A stretch of DNA of 64,000 nucleotides from assembly GCF_023898315.1 (NCBI RefSeq), contig NC_064615.1, forward strand, positions 733,815,450-733,879,449, read 5' to 3'. The notes beneath the pieces were generated by a model, which was not told the origin of the DNA, did no database searches, and worked only from the letters and a program-made list of their open reading frames with translations. Shown one piece after another: positions 42,870 to 55,224 of the stretch (position 1 is its first letter; every line of letters starts with the position of its first letter). A program made the translations under genes and the position numbers. Origin of the DNA: Schistocerca nitens (lineage: Eukaryota; Arthropoda; Insecta; Orthoptera; Acrididae).

Positions 42870-44480
42870 AATCGTAAAAATCGATAACACGTAAAGGTCG
42901 AAATATCGAGAAAATAGATAACTCGAAAAGTTCAAAGTATCGAAAATCGACATTGCCAAAACTGACGAAATCTCCAGAAACGTCGAAATATACTAAATTG
43001 AGGATGCCGCGAAATTAATCGATACATCTGGATGAATCGATATCTAAAAGAAAACAAATATCCCGAAGAAAATAAATATCCTGACGAAAATAAATATCTC
43101 AAAAAAATTAAATATCTCAAAAATATTTAAAAATCTCGAAAAAATTAAATACCTTGAAAAAATAAATACCTCGAAAAGTATCGAAAACTCGAAAAATATC
43201 TATACCTCTAAAGATATCGATTACTGGGAGAGGACGACAACTCGAAAAAATCGATTAGTCAACAAAAGCAATCCCTCGAATAAGCCACGCTCTCGAAAAA
43301 CTCCATATCCCGGAAGAACCTATATCCCGAAAAAATTGACATAAAGAAGGAGTCGATATCTCGCAAAAAAAGTCGATAACGCTAAGAAACGATACCTCGG
43401 ATACATAGGTATTTCGGAAGAAATCTAAACCACAAAAAAAATCGGTAAGTGGAAATAAAATGTATATCTCGGAAAATTATCGATATCTCGATAAAATTCG
43501 GTTTCCGCAAGGACATGGATATCAAGTAAAGGCTATCCCGAAAAATGTCGGCACCGCGAAAAATATCGATATGTCGAAAGGTGTCGACATCTCGAAAAAT
43601 TTTCACGTTTCAAAAAAATTTGTATACTTCGAAATAAGCCGACATCTAGAAAAAATCGATATCTAGAAAAGAATCTATATCGTGTAAACAAACGATATCC
43701 AGAAAAAAAACCAATATCCCGAAAAAATCGGTATATCGAAAAGAATCGACGTCTCCTGGAAAACCGATATCACCATAATACCGATATATCGATAAACATC
43801 GATACTTCTAAAGGTATTGGTACCCTGAGAAATTTCGAGTTCTCGAAAAATATCTATATCCCGAAGAAAATCAATATACGTTAAAAAAACGATACGACGA
43901 AAAAATCGAAAAATGGAGAAGTAGGTGTTCCTATAGCAAATGATACAATGAAAAATATCGATACATCGATAAACGTCGTTGCCTCTAAAAATATCGATAA
44001 CTCCAAAAATATTGTTGCCTCAAAAATGTAGATACCTGGAAAATATTATTTCTCGACAAATAACGAAACCTCAAAAAATATCGATACTCGAAGAACATAG
44101 ATGACTAGAAAAAAATCGATATCTCGGAAAATGAATGTCACATGTAAAATATCGATATCTCGAAGGGAAGTCGGTCTATCTGAGAGATCGGTATCTCCTG
44201 AAGATCCAGATACCGAAGAGAATTGATACATCCAAAAATCGATTACTCGAACTATATCAGTATTACGAAAAATATTAGCGCCTCAAAAAATATCGGTAAC
44301 TCGAGAGATATCGGTGCCTAGACAAAAATCGATATCTCGGAAAACGTCGGAGACTCAAAAAAAACGATATCACGAAAAAATCGATATTTCAAAAAAATCA
44401 ATATCTCGCAAATAATTTTTATTCAGAAACAGTACAATTCTCAGAAAATTGGATACCATGGTAAGGGTCAGGCCCTCGAA
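42870..44480. repeat. Degenerate 'tcgaaaaatatcgatatc' minisatellite, right of the gypsy element
   Basis: Dense units such as 'aaaatcgataacacgtaaag', 'ctcgaaaaatatctatacc', 'gaaaaatatcgatatgtcg' and 'aaaatcgatatctcggaaa'. Period fluctuates around 16 to 20. Direct continuation of the tract ending at 30040. Confidence 0.85.
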
Positions 44481-44487
44481 ACATATT

Positions 44488-44856
44488 GATGTACCCACAC
44501 CTCCGAAAAAACCCACACCTCCAAAAAAACCCACACCTCCAAAAAAACCCACACCTCCGCAAAAACCCACACCTCCGAAAAAACCCACATCACACCTCTG
44601 TAAAAACCCACACCTCCACAAAAACCCACACCTCTATAAAAACTCACACCTCCGTACAAACCCACACCTCCGTACAAACCCACACCTCCGTACAAACCCA
44701 CACCTCCGTACAAACCCACACCTCCGTACAAACCCACACCTCCGTACAAACCCACACCTCCGTACAAACCCACACCTCCGTACAAACCCACACCTCCGTA
44801 CAAACCCACACCTCCGTACAAACCCACACCTCCGTACAAACCCACACCTCGAAAAA
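44488..44856. repeat. 18-bp minisatellite, 'cccacacctccgtacaaa' variant
   Basis: About 20 units of exactly 18 bp, first ..ccgaaaaaa, then ..ccgtacaaa forms. The most regular block in the window; it gives open frames of 130 to 190 codons on both strands (repeating VWVCTE, RCGFVR and GGVGLY hexapeptides). None is a gene. Confidence 0.97.
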
Positions 44857-45190
44857 ACCCACACCTCGTAAAAACCCACACCTCGTAAAAACCCACACCT
44901 CGTAAAAACCCACACCTCGTAAAAACCCACACCTCGTAAAAACCCACACCTCGTAAAAACCCACACCTCGAAAAAACCCACACCTCGAAAAACCCACACC
45001 TCGAAAAACCCACACCTCGTAAAAACCCACACCTCGTAAACACCCACACCTCATAAAAACCCGCACCTCATAAAAACCCGCACCTCATAAAAACCCACAC
45101 CTCATAAAAATCCATACCGCATAAAAATCCATACCTCAAAAGAATCGATACCTCAACAAAGAACTACCTCGAAAAAATCCGTACCTGGAC
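44857..45190. repeat. 17/18-bp minisatellite, 'cccacacctcgtaaaaa' variant
   Basis: About 15 further units in which the period falls to 17 (cccacacctcgtaaaaa) or 16, then decays to 'catacctcaaaagaatcgat', rejoining the older consensus. Confidence 0.93.
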
Positions 45191-45214
45191 GTAGATTAAT
45201 TGCAAGATGTGGAA

Positions 45215-48200
45215 AGAATGGAAGTTTTTGTTGTTGTCTTCAGTCCTGAGACTGGTTTGATGCAGCTCTCCATCCTACTCTATCCTGTGCAAGCTTCTTC
45301 ATCTCCCAGTACCTACTGCAGCCTACATCCTTCTGAATCTGCTTAGTATATTCATCTCTTGGTCTCCCTCTACGATTTTTACCCTCCACGCTGCCCTCCA
45401 GTACGAAAATGCTGATCCCTTGATGCCTAAGAACATGTCCTACCAACCGATCCCTGCTTCTAGTCAAGCTGTGCCACAAACTCCTCTTCTCCCCATTTCT
45501 ATTCAATACCTCCTCATTAGTTATGTGATCTACCCATGTAATCTTCAGCATTCTTCTGTAGCACCACATTTCGAAAGCTTCTATTCTCTTGTTGTCTAAA
45601 CAATATATCGTCCATGTTTCACTTCCATACATGGCTACACTCCATACAAATACATTCAGAAACGACTTCCTGACACTTAAATCAATACTCGATGTTAAAT
45701 TTCTTTTCTTCAGAAACGCTTTCCTTGCCACTGCTACTCTACATTTTATATCCTCTCCACTTCGATCATCATTAGTTATTTTGCTCCCCCAGACAGCAAA
45801 ATTCCTTTACTACTTTAAGTGTCTCATTTCCCAATCTAAATCCCTCAGCATCACCCGATTTCATTTGACTACATTTCATTATCCTCGCTTTGCTGTTGTT
45901 GATGTTCATCTTATAGCCTCCTTTAAAGACACTGTCCATTCCGTTCAACTGCTCTTCCAAGTCCTTTGCTGTCTCTGACAGAATTACAATGTCATCAGCA
46001 AACCTCAAAGTTTTTATTTCTTCTGCATGGATTTTAATACCTACTCCAAACTTTTCTTTTGTTTTCTTTACTGCTTGCTCAATATACAGGTTGAACAACA
46101 TCGGCGATATGCTATAACACTGTCTCACTCCATTCCCAACCATTGATCCCCTTTTTTGCCCGTATACTCTTATAACTGACATCTGGTTTCTGTACAAATT
46201 GTAAATAGCATTTCACTCCATGTATTTTACCCCTGCCACCTTCAGAAATTCAAAGAGAGTATTCCAGTCAACATTGTCAAAAGATTTCTCTAAGTCTACA
46301 AATGCTAGGAACGTAGGTTTGCCTTTCCTTAATCTAGCTTCTACGATAAGTCATAGGGTCAGTATTGCCTCACGTGTTCCAACATTTCTTTGGAATCAAA
46401 ACTGATCTTCCCCGAGGTCAGCTTCTACCAGTTTTTCCATTCGTCTGTAAAGAATTCGCGTGTGTATTTTGCAGCTGTGACTTATTAAACTGATAGTTCG
46501 GTAATTTTCACATCTGTCAACACCTGCTTTCTTTGGGATTGGAATTACTATATTCTTCTTGAAGTCTGAGGGAATTTCGCCTGTCTCATACATCTTGCTC
46601 ACCAGATGGTAGAGTTTTGTTAGGCCTGGTTCTCCCAAGGCTGTCAGTAGTTATAATGGAATGTTGTCTACTCCTGGGGCCTTGTTTCGACTTAGGTCCT
46701 TCAGTGCTCTGTCAAACTCTTCACGCAGTATCGTATCTCCTATTTCATCTTCATCTTCATTCTCTTCCATTTCCATAATATTGTCCTCAAGAACATCGCC
46801 CTTGTATAGACCCTCTATATACTCCTTCCACCTTTCTGCTTTCCTTTCTTTGCTTAGAACTGGGTTTCCATCTGAGCTCTTGATATTCATGCAAGTGGTT
46901 CTCTTTTCTCCAAAGGTCTCTCTAATTTTCTTGTAGGCAGTATCTATCTTACCCCTAGTGAGATAAGCTTCTACATCCTTATATTTGTCCTCTAGCCATC
47001 TCTGGTTAGCCATTTTGCACTTTCTGTCGATCTCATTTTTGAGACGTTTGTATTCCTTTTTGCCTGCTTCACTTACTGCATTTTTGTATTTTCTCCTTTC
47101 ATCAGTTAAATTCAGTATCTCTTCCGTTACCCAGGGATTTCTACTACCCTCGTCTTTTTACCTACTTGATCCACTGCTGCCTTCACTATTTCATTCCTCA
47201 AAGCTACCCATTCTTCTTCTGTATTTCTTTCGCCCATTCCTGTCAATTGTTCCATTATGCTATTCCTGAAACACTGTACAACCTCTGGTTTAGTCAGTAT
47301 ATCCACGTTCCATCTCCTTCAATTCCCACCTCTTTGCAGTTTCTTCAGTTTCAATCTACAGTTCAGAACCAATAGACTGTGGTCAGAGTCCACACCCGCC
47401 CCTGGAAATGTCTTACAATTTAAAGTCTGGTTCCTAAATCTCTGTCTTACCATTATATAATCTATCTGATACCTTTTAGTATCTCCAAGGTTCTTCCATG
47501 AATACAACCTTCTTTCATGATTCTTGAACCAAGTGTTAGCTATGATTAAGTTATGCTCTGTGCAAAATTCTACAAGGCAGCTTCCTCTTTCATTTCTTAA
47601 CCCCAATCCATATTCACCTACTATGTTACCTTCTCTTCCATTTCCTACTCTCGAATTCCAGTCACCCGTGACTATTAAATTTTCGTCTCCTTTCACTACC
47701 TGATTAATTTCATTTATCTCTTCATACATTTCAGCAATTTCTTCATCATCTGCAAAGGTAGTTGGCATATAAACTTTTACTACTGTAGTAGGTGTGGGCT
47801 TCGTGTCTATCTTGACCACAATAATGCGTTCACTATGCTGTTTTTAGTAGCTTACCCGCACTCCAATTTTTTTATTCATTATTAAACCTACTCCTGCAAT
47901 ACCTCTATTTGATTTTGTATTTATAACTCTGTATTCACCTGACCGAAAGTCTTGTTCCTCTTGCCACCGAACTTCACTACTTCCCACTATATCTAACGTT
48001 AACATATTCATTAACCCTTTTTAAATTTTCTAACCTACCTGCCCAATTGAGGGATCTGACATTCCACACTCCGATCCGCAGAACACCAGTTTTCTTTCTC
48101 TTGATAACGACGTCCTCTTGAGTAGTCCCCGTCCGGAGATACGAATGGGGGACTATTTTACCTCCGGGATATTTTACCCAAGAGCATGCCATCATCACTT

Positions 48201-48385
48201 AATCATACAGTAAATCTGCATGCCCTCGGTAAAAATTACGGCTGTAGTTTCCCCTTGCTTTCAGCCGTTCACAGTACCACAATAGCAAGGCCGTTTTGGT
48301 TAGTGTTACAGGGCCAGATCAGTCAATCATCCAGACTGTTGCGCCTGCACCTACTGAAAAGGCTGCTGCCCCTCTTCAGGAACCG
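45215..48385 (-). pseudogene. Nearly full-length RTE-like LINE (endonuclease plus RT)
   Basis: Right to left: a 5' region (about 48385..48200); NVRSLNWAGRLENLKRVNEY; apurinic-type endonuclease 47819..47319 with TVVKVYMPTTFADD, LIVTGDWNSRVGN and GAGVDSDHSLLVL; a linker (ANQRWLEDKYKDVEAYLTRG); and RT with NYRTISLISHSCKIHTRIL, LVEADLGEDQF, LRFADDIVILSETAKDLEEQ (FADD encoded at 45991..46002) and SVAMYGSETWTIYCLDNKRI. It ends with RDRLVGHVLRHQG, KNRRGRPRDEY and MKKLAQDRVGWRAASNQSQD (45240). The 3' UTR ends with a GTT-rich tail near 45225. Several frameshifts and stops; inactive. Inserted in the minisatellite tract. Confidence 0.9.
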
Positions 48386-48795
48386 ATACCTCTTAAAATA
48401 TCGATAGGTCGAAAAATAACAGCGCATTAAAAATGGTTATCACAAAAAGTGTCGGACGCACTAAAAATTCGATATATCGAATTGTCGAATATTACGGGTA
48501 ACATGGTAAATATCGAAATGTCAAAAAAAATCGTTATCTCGGATGGAGTCGACTACCCAGGAAATTGGTTACCACAGAATGTGTCGGCCGCTCGAAAAAT
48601 ATCGATATTTAGAAAAGAGCCTACTTCGCATAAAATTGATTTTCCTTGGGAAGCGTGGGGCACTCGACAAATATCGATATCTCGAAAAGCGTCTACTTTT
48701 CTGGAAATTGGTTACTACTGAAAGTGTGGGATGCTTGAAAAAATCGATATATCGATCTCCCGACATGCGTCTACACCTCGACATGCGTCTACAAG
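48386..48795. repeat. Minisatellite tract, right edge
   Basis: Units such as 'cttaaaatatcgataggtcg', 'ctcgaaaaatatcgatattt' and 'ctcgacatgcgtctacac'. The last recognisable units end near 48795. Confidence 0.8.
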
Positions 48796-51039
48796 AGCTC
48801 TATTCATTCTCAGCATTTACGAGTACATGTAAACCAAGAGATAAGCAGTACTAAAAATCAAGATTGAAGTCTCAAAATACAGGGCAGAACCATGACTTCA
48901 CACGTAATTATGCAACCAGAAGAAAAAATTCGGAATGTGAATATATCAGGGCACGCCTATATAACCCTTGGAGCAAACCTCACTACTCGACTACTAAGAA
49001 ATATCACTTGAGTCAATTATAGACTCTGATCCAACAGAAAAACTCGTCATGCTGTACCACCTCACTGCATCATACAACATCCAGAACCAGTACACCCAAA
49101 TATTCATTGCATGCATACGTGGAAGCAGTTGTGGTGACTCATCACTACACACTCACTAAGATAGACAATACACCTGAAGAAGAAATTTGTGTAGAGCGAG
49201 TAGATAAAGTATTTGACTCTTTCACAGAGATGTCAGTCAATATTCGTCTTCAAGAGTCCCAACTCCAGTATTACATTCTGTCGCACATATGAGAAATTAT
49301 ATAAACTCATTAGTATGCAGGAAATCTTTTGCACGGAATATATGCTAAATCTCTTATTACAAACTTATTCACATGTATGGGGGGCTGTCCAACCACTTCA
49401 CAGCTGCGTCATTAATACACATGAAATCTTAAATTCAAAATCTATTCAAATATTACTCATGTAAATCTTTACACATGAACGATCTATCGAACAGAGGATA
49501 AATGAAAAATCGTATCGCATGGCAAATTTGACCAAGTATCTGTTTCGAAAATCTGCTCAAACCGGAACACCTCGTCGACACACTATCCACAGAAACAAAC
49601 ACATTCTTAAAACATGGAGCCACAGCAGTCGCGCGGCGACTTCTCTTTGAAACTTTATACACTGGCTCATTTACTAATACCACATTCTGACAAATGTACC
49701 CGCAAGTATCACATCTGGTTTACTCTGTTAGTCGTCAATTGCGTTATCATACAAATCATTCCTATTTACCGCAAGTAATTCTAACTCACATTCCTCTTTC
49801 AGCTCTGGTTTAACGTTCACTATGTTGGCAGCAGGTACACAATAGCCTACTCCTGAACAGCTGTTTCCTCAAGTAAATCACAAACAGGGTTGAGAATGTG
49901 GCATATGAGCTGTGTTCAGCATTAACAGTCACCTGATTATAGAATCAAACTTCTACTTTCTTCCCGTCTTCACGCTTTTGTTTATTCTCTTCTTATTCTG
50001 TGCAAACCTGTCCACTTCTTTGCTGATTTTCTTCAGTTTCCGCATCAATTTCCGTCTTTTCTGCTTGAATCTTCACTCCTAACGTACGTCTAGCGTCTGA
50101 AATTGCTATAGTGTAAGATCATGGAAGGCCACAAAATGAAATACAGACAAAGACTGTGTGACTACTTTTGGAATTGTTTTCGTGCTTACATGCTCAGCAG
50201 CCACGTACAAACTCTATATAGGCAGTGCAGGGAGCCCCTGGCCCACATTAATGCTACCATCTGCTTTCGTGGAGTCCGGCCCTGCCCTTGAAGCCTGTCC
50301 ATCTGGTAAGTTCGGAGATAGTGCTTGTGTTTCCCTATCGCTTGAGTGCGCACCGTTAATTAGCAGGAAATCCCCATTTTTGAGACCTCCTTCGCTTCGC
50401 TTTCATGGTCATTACTCGGTGCTCTAAAATTCTCTTCGCAATGTATTTCAAAAAACGTCTAGGACGTCTTACGTCTACGCCTATTGCGCAACCTAGAGTA
50501 CTAACCGAAAATACCTCAGACGAACTTGAAGTGCAGAGTAACCGTATACCCAAGGGTAACTGATCGAGAACACTCACTATTTCAGATACACATATACACG
50601 TACACTGAGATCCCAATAGTCATGGGATAGCAGTATGCACATGTACAGGTGACTGTAGTATTGCATACACATGACACAAAAGGGCAGCGTATTGGCGGAT
50701 ATGTCATTTGTACTCAGGTAATTCATGTAAAAAGGTTTCCGAGGTGACTCACCGCACGACAGCAATTAGCAGACTTTCAATGCGGAATGGTAGTTGTAGC
50801 TAGACTCACTGGGCTTTCCATTTCGGAAAAAAATTTGGGAAATCATTGTTCAGAGATCCGAATTGTCAAAAGTGTGCCGAGGATACCACATGTCAGGCAC
50901 TAGCTCACAACAGATAATGCAGTAGCCGATAGCCTTCATTTAACAAGAGAGAGCAGTGGTGTTTGCGAGTGTCTTTGGTAACAGCACGAAGGGCGCTTGT
51001 GACTTTGCTCTTTGGGGCCCTCAGCCATTAGGCATCGTC
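48796..51039. other. 2.2 kb without recognised gene or repeat
   Basis: No exon with convincing splice sites, no transposase motif. Open frames of 60 to 90 codons (for example 50158..50427 and 50356..50616) show no recognisable domain. A small insertion may lie at 51000..51050 in the Tc1 remnant that follows. Confidence 0.5.
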
Positions 51040-51560
51040 ATCATCAGCTAACAGCACGACTTTGTCCGCACCGCCTCTCCTGGGTTAGTAACCATATCGT
51101 CTGGTCCCTGAACACTTGGAAACCATGGCCCGGTCAGATGAGTCCCTATTTCAGTTGGTAAGAGTTCATAGTAGGGTTCGAGTGTGACGCCGACTCCAAG
51201 CAGCCATGGACCCACGTTATCGACAAGGCACTGTGCAAGCTGGTCGTGGCTCCATAATGGTGTGGGCTGTGTTACATGGAATGGACTGGGTTCACCGGCC
51301 CAACTTAACCGATCAATGACTGGGAATGGCTATGTTTGGCTACTTTGAGACCAATTGTAGCGATCCATGGACTTTGTATATCCAAACAATGGAATTCTTA
51401 TGGACGACAACGTGTCCTGTCACCGAGCCACATTTAGTCGTGATTGGTTCAAAGAACATTTTGGGCAACTGGAGCGAATGATTGGCCGTCCATATCACCT
51501 CCGAACATTATGGGATATATAGGACAGATAAATTCCTGCACAAAGTCCTGCACTGGCAAC
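51040..51560 (+). pseudogene. Tc1-like transposase remnant
   Basis: Decayed frame with NHIVWSLNTWKPWPGQMSPY (cf. the VW.PEHW..V.WSDES.F block with the first catalytic Asp), 'ctccataatggtgtgggctg' (SIMVWAV), 'ggaattcttatggacgacaa' (second Asp, about 51395) and 'cgaacattatgggatatata' (third motif, about 51505). Stops and frameshifts throughout; no TIRs recognised. A separate Tc1 lineage from those at 8075 and 23996. Confidence 0.6.
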
Positions 51561-52820
51561 ACAGTCTTGTCTATCTAAAAAAAGTAGAACAGCAGTTAGT
51601 TCTTTGGTGGGTGGAAATTTCGACCTGTAACACGGACTTTTCGTTGTCACGTTGTGATGAACAAATACAGTACCTAGCATTCTCTGACTACGCCAGAGTG
51701 TTAACTCGTCAATTCCGTGAAACATTAAGCGAAATTTATCCCTAGTTTTTACGACAAAGAGAAACGCGCAACGTTTATCAGATCGACCGATCAAGTATTT
51801 AACTTTATTAATTCTCTACTAGTAACTTTATCTTGCCGAGTGCGCGAGATTACCGACTACAGGACACAAGACTACGTGCTGATCTGCACATTGGGTATAA
51901 GTTTAACGAATGAAATTGGTGAACATAACGTATTTACTCACAAAACGGAGCACACTTGTGAACTTGAACATAGAACACGTATGAAAAATCCAGCACTGTG
52001 GTTCTGTAAAGGACAAACTGTATTCCTCGTAGTTATTCAGCAGGGAGTACGATGGCTCACGAGCACAACATGGGCGCACACACGCTCACACGTAAAGTCT
52101 CAGACATTCACAAAATTACCGAAATTCATATTCACAATTACGATCCAGAGTTGAGTTATCAAAAGGGTCTCCTCCCCCCCAACAGAAACGGAACATGAAC
52201 ATTATCAGGAACTAAATGAGTGAAGTAAATCACATAAGGTGAAGAACAAGTTCTGCACCATGTCACTTTAGTGAGATGTTACCAAAATTAACACCCACGA
52301 GAAAGCCATCACGCTCCTCAAATATTACTTTAAAGTTGCAGAAGTTTCTTAACTCAAAAGCCTGAGCAGCGAATGCCTAAAATCACGCTTTAAGCGTGGA
52401 GAGAAACGGAATGGCATACTACTGATAGCACAGCGATTCCACCGCGACTCTACGCCTCAGCAACCCGCCATTTCTGTCGGAAATGCAATTGGACTTGCCT
52501 CCAAGCACCGAGAGTGAAAAACGAAGTGAGAACTGACCACTCCACAACACGAATCCTTAAGTGGTGCCCGGAACCATCTTCAGTACGGAGCCAGGAGAGA
52601 CGAAATTTTACACCAATGAAGTGCCCCAGGATTTACGCATATGCATGCATTTGTAATTTAACCCGCTTCTACTCAGTCCAGCGATCATCCTTGTCGAGGA
52701 CATGTGGATATAGGTAGTGTGCTGGATATCAAATGTAGTGAAAATGAGGAAAGCGCACTCAGTGTTTCTTCCCAGTGAGATCTTTCCCCCTGGCTTGTAA
52801 AATTGTGGCAAAACGCAAGC
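51561..52820. other. 1.26 kb without recognised gene
   Basis: Nothing recognised apart from small random open frames. Confidence 0.45.
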
Positions 52821-52829
52821 AGAGAGGAG

Positions 52830-53239
52830 GTGACTTCCTGTCAGATTAAAACTGTGTGTCGGACCGAGACTCGAACTTGAGACCTTTGCCTTTTGCGGGC
52901 AAGGGCTCTCTGCCGACTGAGCTACCCAAGAACGACTCATTACCGGGCCTCACAGCTTCAATCCTGCCAATTCCTCGTCTTCTACCTTCCAAACTTCGCA
53001 GAGGCTCCTCTGTGAAACTTGCAGAACTTTGTAAGGTAGGAGACGAGGTACTGGCAGCACTGAACCTGTGGGGAGGCGCCGTGAGTCATACTTGGGTAGC
53101 TCAGTTGGTAGAGCAGGTAGAGCACCTGCCTGCGAAAGGCTAAGGTCCGGAGTTCGAGTCACTGTCTGGCTTACAGATTTAATCTGACAGGAAGTTTCAC
53201 ATCAGTGCACACTCCGCTGCAGACTGAAAATCTCATTCT
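52830..53239. mobile_element. Inverted dimer of tRNA-like modules with target-site duplication
   Basis: Two tRNA-like halves face outward from each other. The minus strand at about 52850..52925 carries 'tagctcagtcggcagagagc' and a B-box near 52870. The plus strand at about 53095..53165 carries 'gggtagctcagttggtagag' and B-box 'ggagttcgagtcac'. Outer blocks 'cttcctgtcagattaaa' (52835) and 'tttaatctgacaggaag' (53178) are inverted copies. A 9-bp target-site duplication agagaggag (52821..52829 and 53240..53248) proves it moved as a unit. The right end has an extra tail ('cactccgctgcagactgaaa'). Confidence 0.85.
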
Positions 53240-53248
53240 AGAGAGGAG

Positions 53249-54388
53249 CTGCTTTGCCTACCTGATCAAACAACTGAATTACATAACTACATAATTTTAC
53301 CCGGGGCATTTTAGCTCCGTTCTGCCGTCCTTTGACATGTTTTGATACACCCATCTAGTACAGAGCCATATTTCAATGGAATAACTGAAAATAATATCTG
53401 TAGCGTGTCTAAAAAGGTCGGAAAGGATGAATAAGACACTTTTATTGTTGTTAGATCTGTATATTTGTTTTCAGGACTGTCGTCACTGTCTTTATTAGGA
53501 TATCAGGACGCAGTTTATATCAGTTAGAATGAATGTCTCGTACGTTGTTTATCGCAGAGGTAGTCACCATTTTTACCTAACGCTCACTATTGTATCCCTG
53601 TTGGCAGTAAAATTTTCTCCCCACCCACCGGCTCCACATCAATGGTAATATACGACGTAGGGAACCAATTTTACACTATAAAATTTATAAAGCAGAGGTA
53701 CAGCAACTTAAATCATATAATAATAACTATTGTTACTGCTGTTATTGGTTTCTTTCGTGTTACTCTCGCAGAAAGAGCTAGGGAATAGTGACTATGTTCG
53801 TCCGTATGAGTCGTAATTTCTCTTATCTACGCGAGATGTATGTTACCGGCAGTAGGACAGTTCTGCAGTCGGCTTCAGATCTCGATGCCCTAAATTTTCT
53901 CATTAGTGATCATCGAAAAGAACTTCTCTTTCCGTCTAGGGATCCCCATTTGCATTTGCGAAGCATCTCCGCTAGACTTTCTCTTGTTCGAATCTACCGG
54001 TACCAATTCCAGCAGTCCGCCTCTTACTTTAATCCGACTTGGTATGGACCTCAAACACTCTAGCAGCACTCGAGAGCATAGGCATCCTATATGCGGTCTG
54101 GTTTACAGATGAACCACACTTTACTAAACTTCTTCCAATAACCAAAAGTCGACGATTCGCCTTCCCTATCACAACATTACGTCCAGATATTTACATTTCT
54201 ACATTTAGGAACAGCTGCCATAATTACACCAACAATAAATTTTTTGTAAGCCGTCTTTTACCATCCTACAGTCAGTCATCTACATCTTCCGGTATATCGC
54301 AGCACCATCAGGAAACAACCACAGATTGCTGCCCAACATGTTCGTCAGATCGTTTAATGCATATAGAAAATAATATGCAGTCCTATCA
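53249..54388. other. 1.1 kb without recognised gene
   Basis: No recognisable domain in the open frames (for example 53788..54063). Unique-looking intergenic sequence. Confidence 0.45.
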
Positions 54389-54622
54389 AACTCCCCTGAC
54401 CGAGCGAGGTGATGCAGTGGTTAGCACACACGACTCGCATTCGGGAGGACGACTGTTCTAACCCGCGTCCGGCTATCCTGATTTAGTGTCTTCGTGTGTC
54501 AGGCAAATCTCAGGATGATTCGTTTGAAAGGGCACGGCCAACTTCCTTCCCCACTCTTCCCTAATCCGACGCGACCTATGACCTCGCTATTAGGTTCCTT
54601 CCTCTTAAACCAACCAACCAAC
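54389..54622 (+). repeat. tRNA-derived SINE, family D, full length
   Basis: Head 'gaccgagcgaggtgatgcag' continuing 'tggttagcac', a degenerate B-box (gttctaacccg), 'gtccggctatcctgattta', 'tttgaaagggcacggccaac', and a tail 'aaccaaccaacca'. No clear target-site duplication. Confidence 0.85.
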
Positions 54623-54859
54623 ACTTCTCTGGGGACCAGGTTGACTACAGCTTGTCTATGGTATCCTGAATAACATCCTGAAACAGTGAAATTGCCAACT
54701 TTTATTAGAATAAAGAATTAAAACGTTTAATCTGCGTTAATCTCTAGAGAATTTTCTGATCAGTCTCACTTTATCGCCTCACCAGAGCTGCTAACCTGTT
54801 ATTAGATATACACAGCTGATTGCAGGGTAGTTTTCCAAGGAATATCAATGATACGATAA

Positions 54860-54866
54860 TATAAAG
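54860..54866 (+). promoter_or_regulatory. Possible TATA box of esterase gene B
   Basis: TATAAAG lies 135 bases upstream of the ATG at 55001. Initiator-like TCAG sequences occur at 54877 and TCAGTG at about 54948. The spacing to neither is ideal, so this is only a candidate. Confidence 0.2.
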
Positions 54867-55000
54867 CGATAATTTATCAGCTGTGTTCATCGACCGCTTA
54901 CACAATTCCCTGTACTGTGGGAAAGAGCAGCCTGGTGCTTATATTTCTCTCAGTGTCCACCAGTTTTGGTAGACAGAGAGGTAGGCTACTCTTGGTCACT

Positions 55001-55069
55001 ATGAGGCTCAACGCAGTTGTTCGCCTGCTTACAGTACTCCATCTCTCTTTGGCGCCCGTCTGCATATTA
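55001..55069 (+). CDS. Carboxylesterase gene B, first coding exon (signal peptide)
   Basis: ATG at 55001, then 23 codons (MRLNAVVRLLTVLHLSLAPV, then CIL) ending exactly in phase 0 at a consensus GTAAGT donor (55070). A basic residue followed by a hydrophobic stretch is a typical secretory signal peptide. The next exon (57265) also starts in phase 0 and with the mature N-terminus of an esterase, so the two fit without adjustment. No other in-frame ATG lies closely upstream. Taken alone this exon would be too short to call; the matching phase and the signal-peptide character support it. It directs the enzyme to the secretory pathway. Confidence 0.68.
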
Positions 55070-55224
55070 GTAAGTCCAATAACATGCTATACGTCTCTTT
55101 TTATGGATGCAAGCGAGAGCATTGTCTTATGTCAGGCATCAGTTTCACAACAAAGAAAATTATAAAGACAATTTAGAATTTAGGATAAGCCTTGATGCAA
55201 AGCACACTTTGATATATCAAACTA

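Noticed and set aside
44468-45049. Long open frames (up to 193 codons) of repeating hexapeptides on both strands
   Set aside because: They follow directly from an 18-bp tandem repeat lacking stop codons and are open in several frames at once.
49800-49850. Possible exon after a pyrimidine-rich stretch and CAG (ctctttcag)
   Set aside because: The downstream frame closes after about 17 codons, has no donor site, and shows no esterase similarity.
50158-50616. Possible gene on either strand (89- and 86-codon frames)
   Set aside because: No recognisable domain, splice sites or start context, and neither frame has a supporting neighbour exon.
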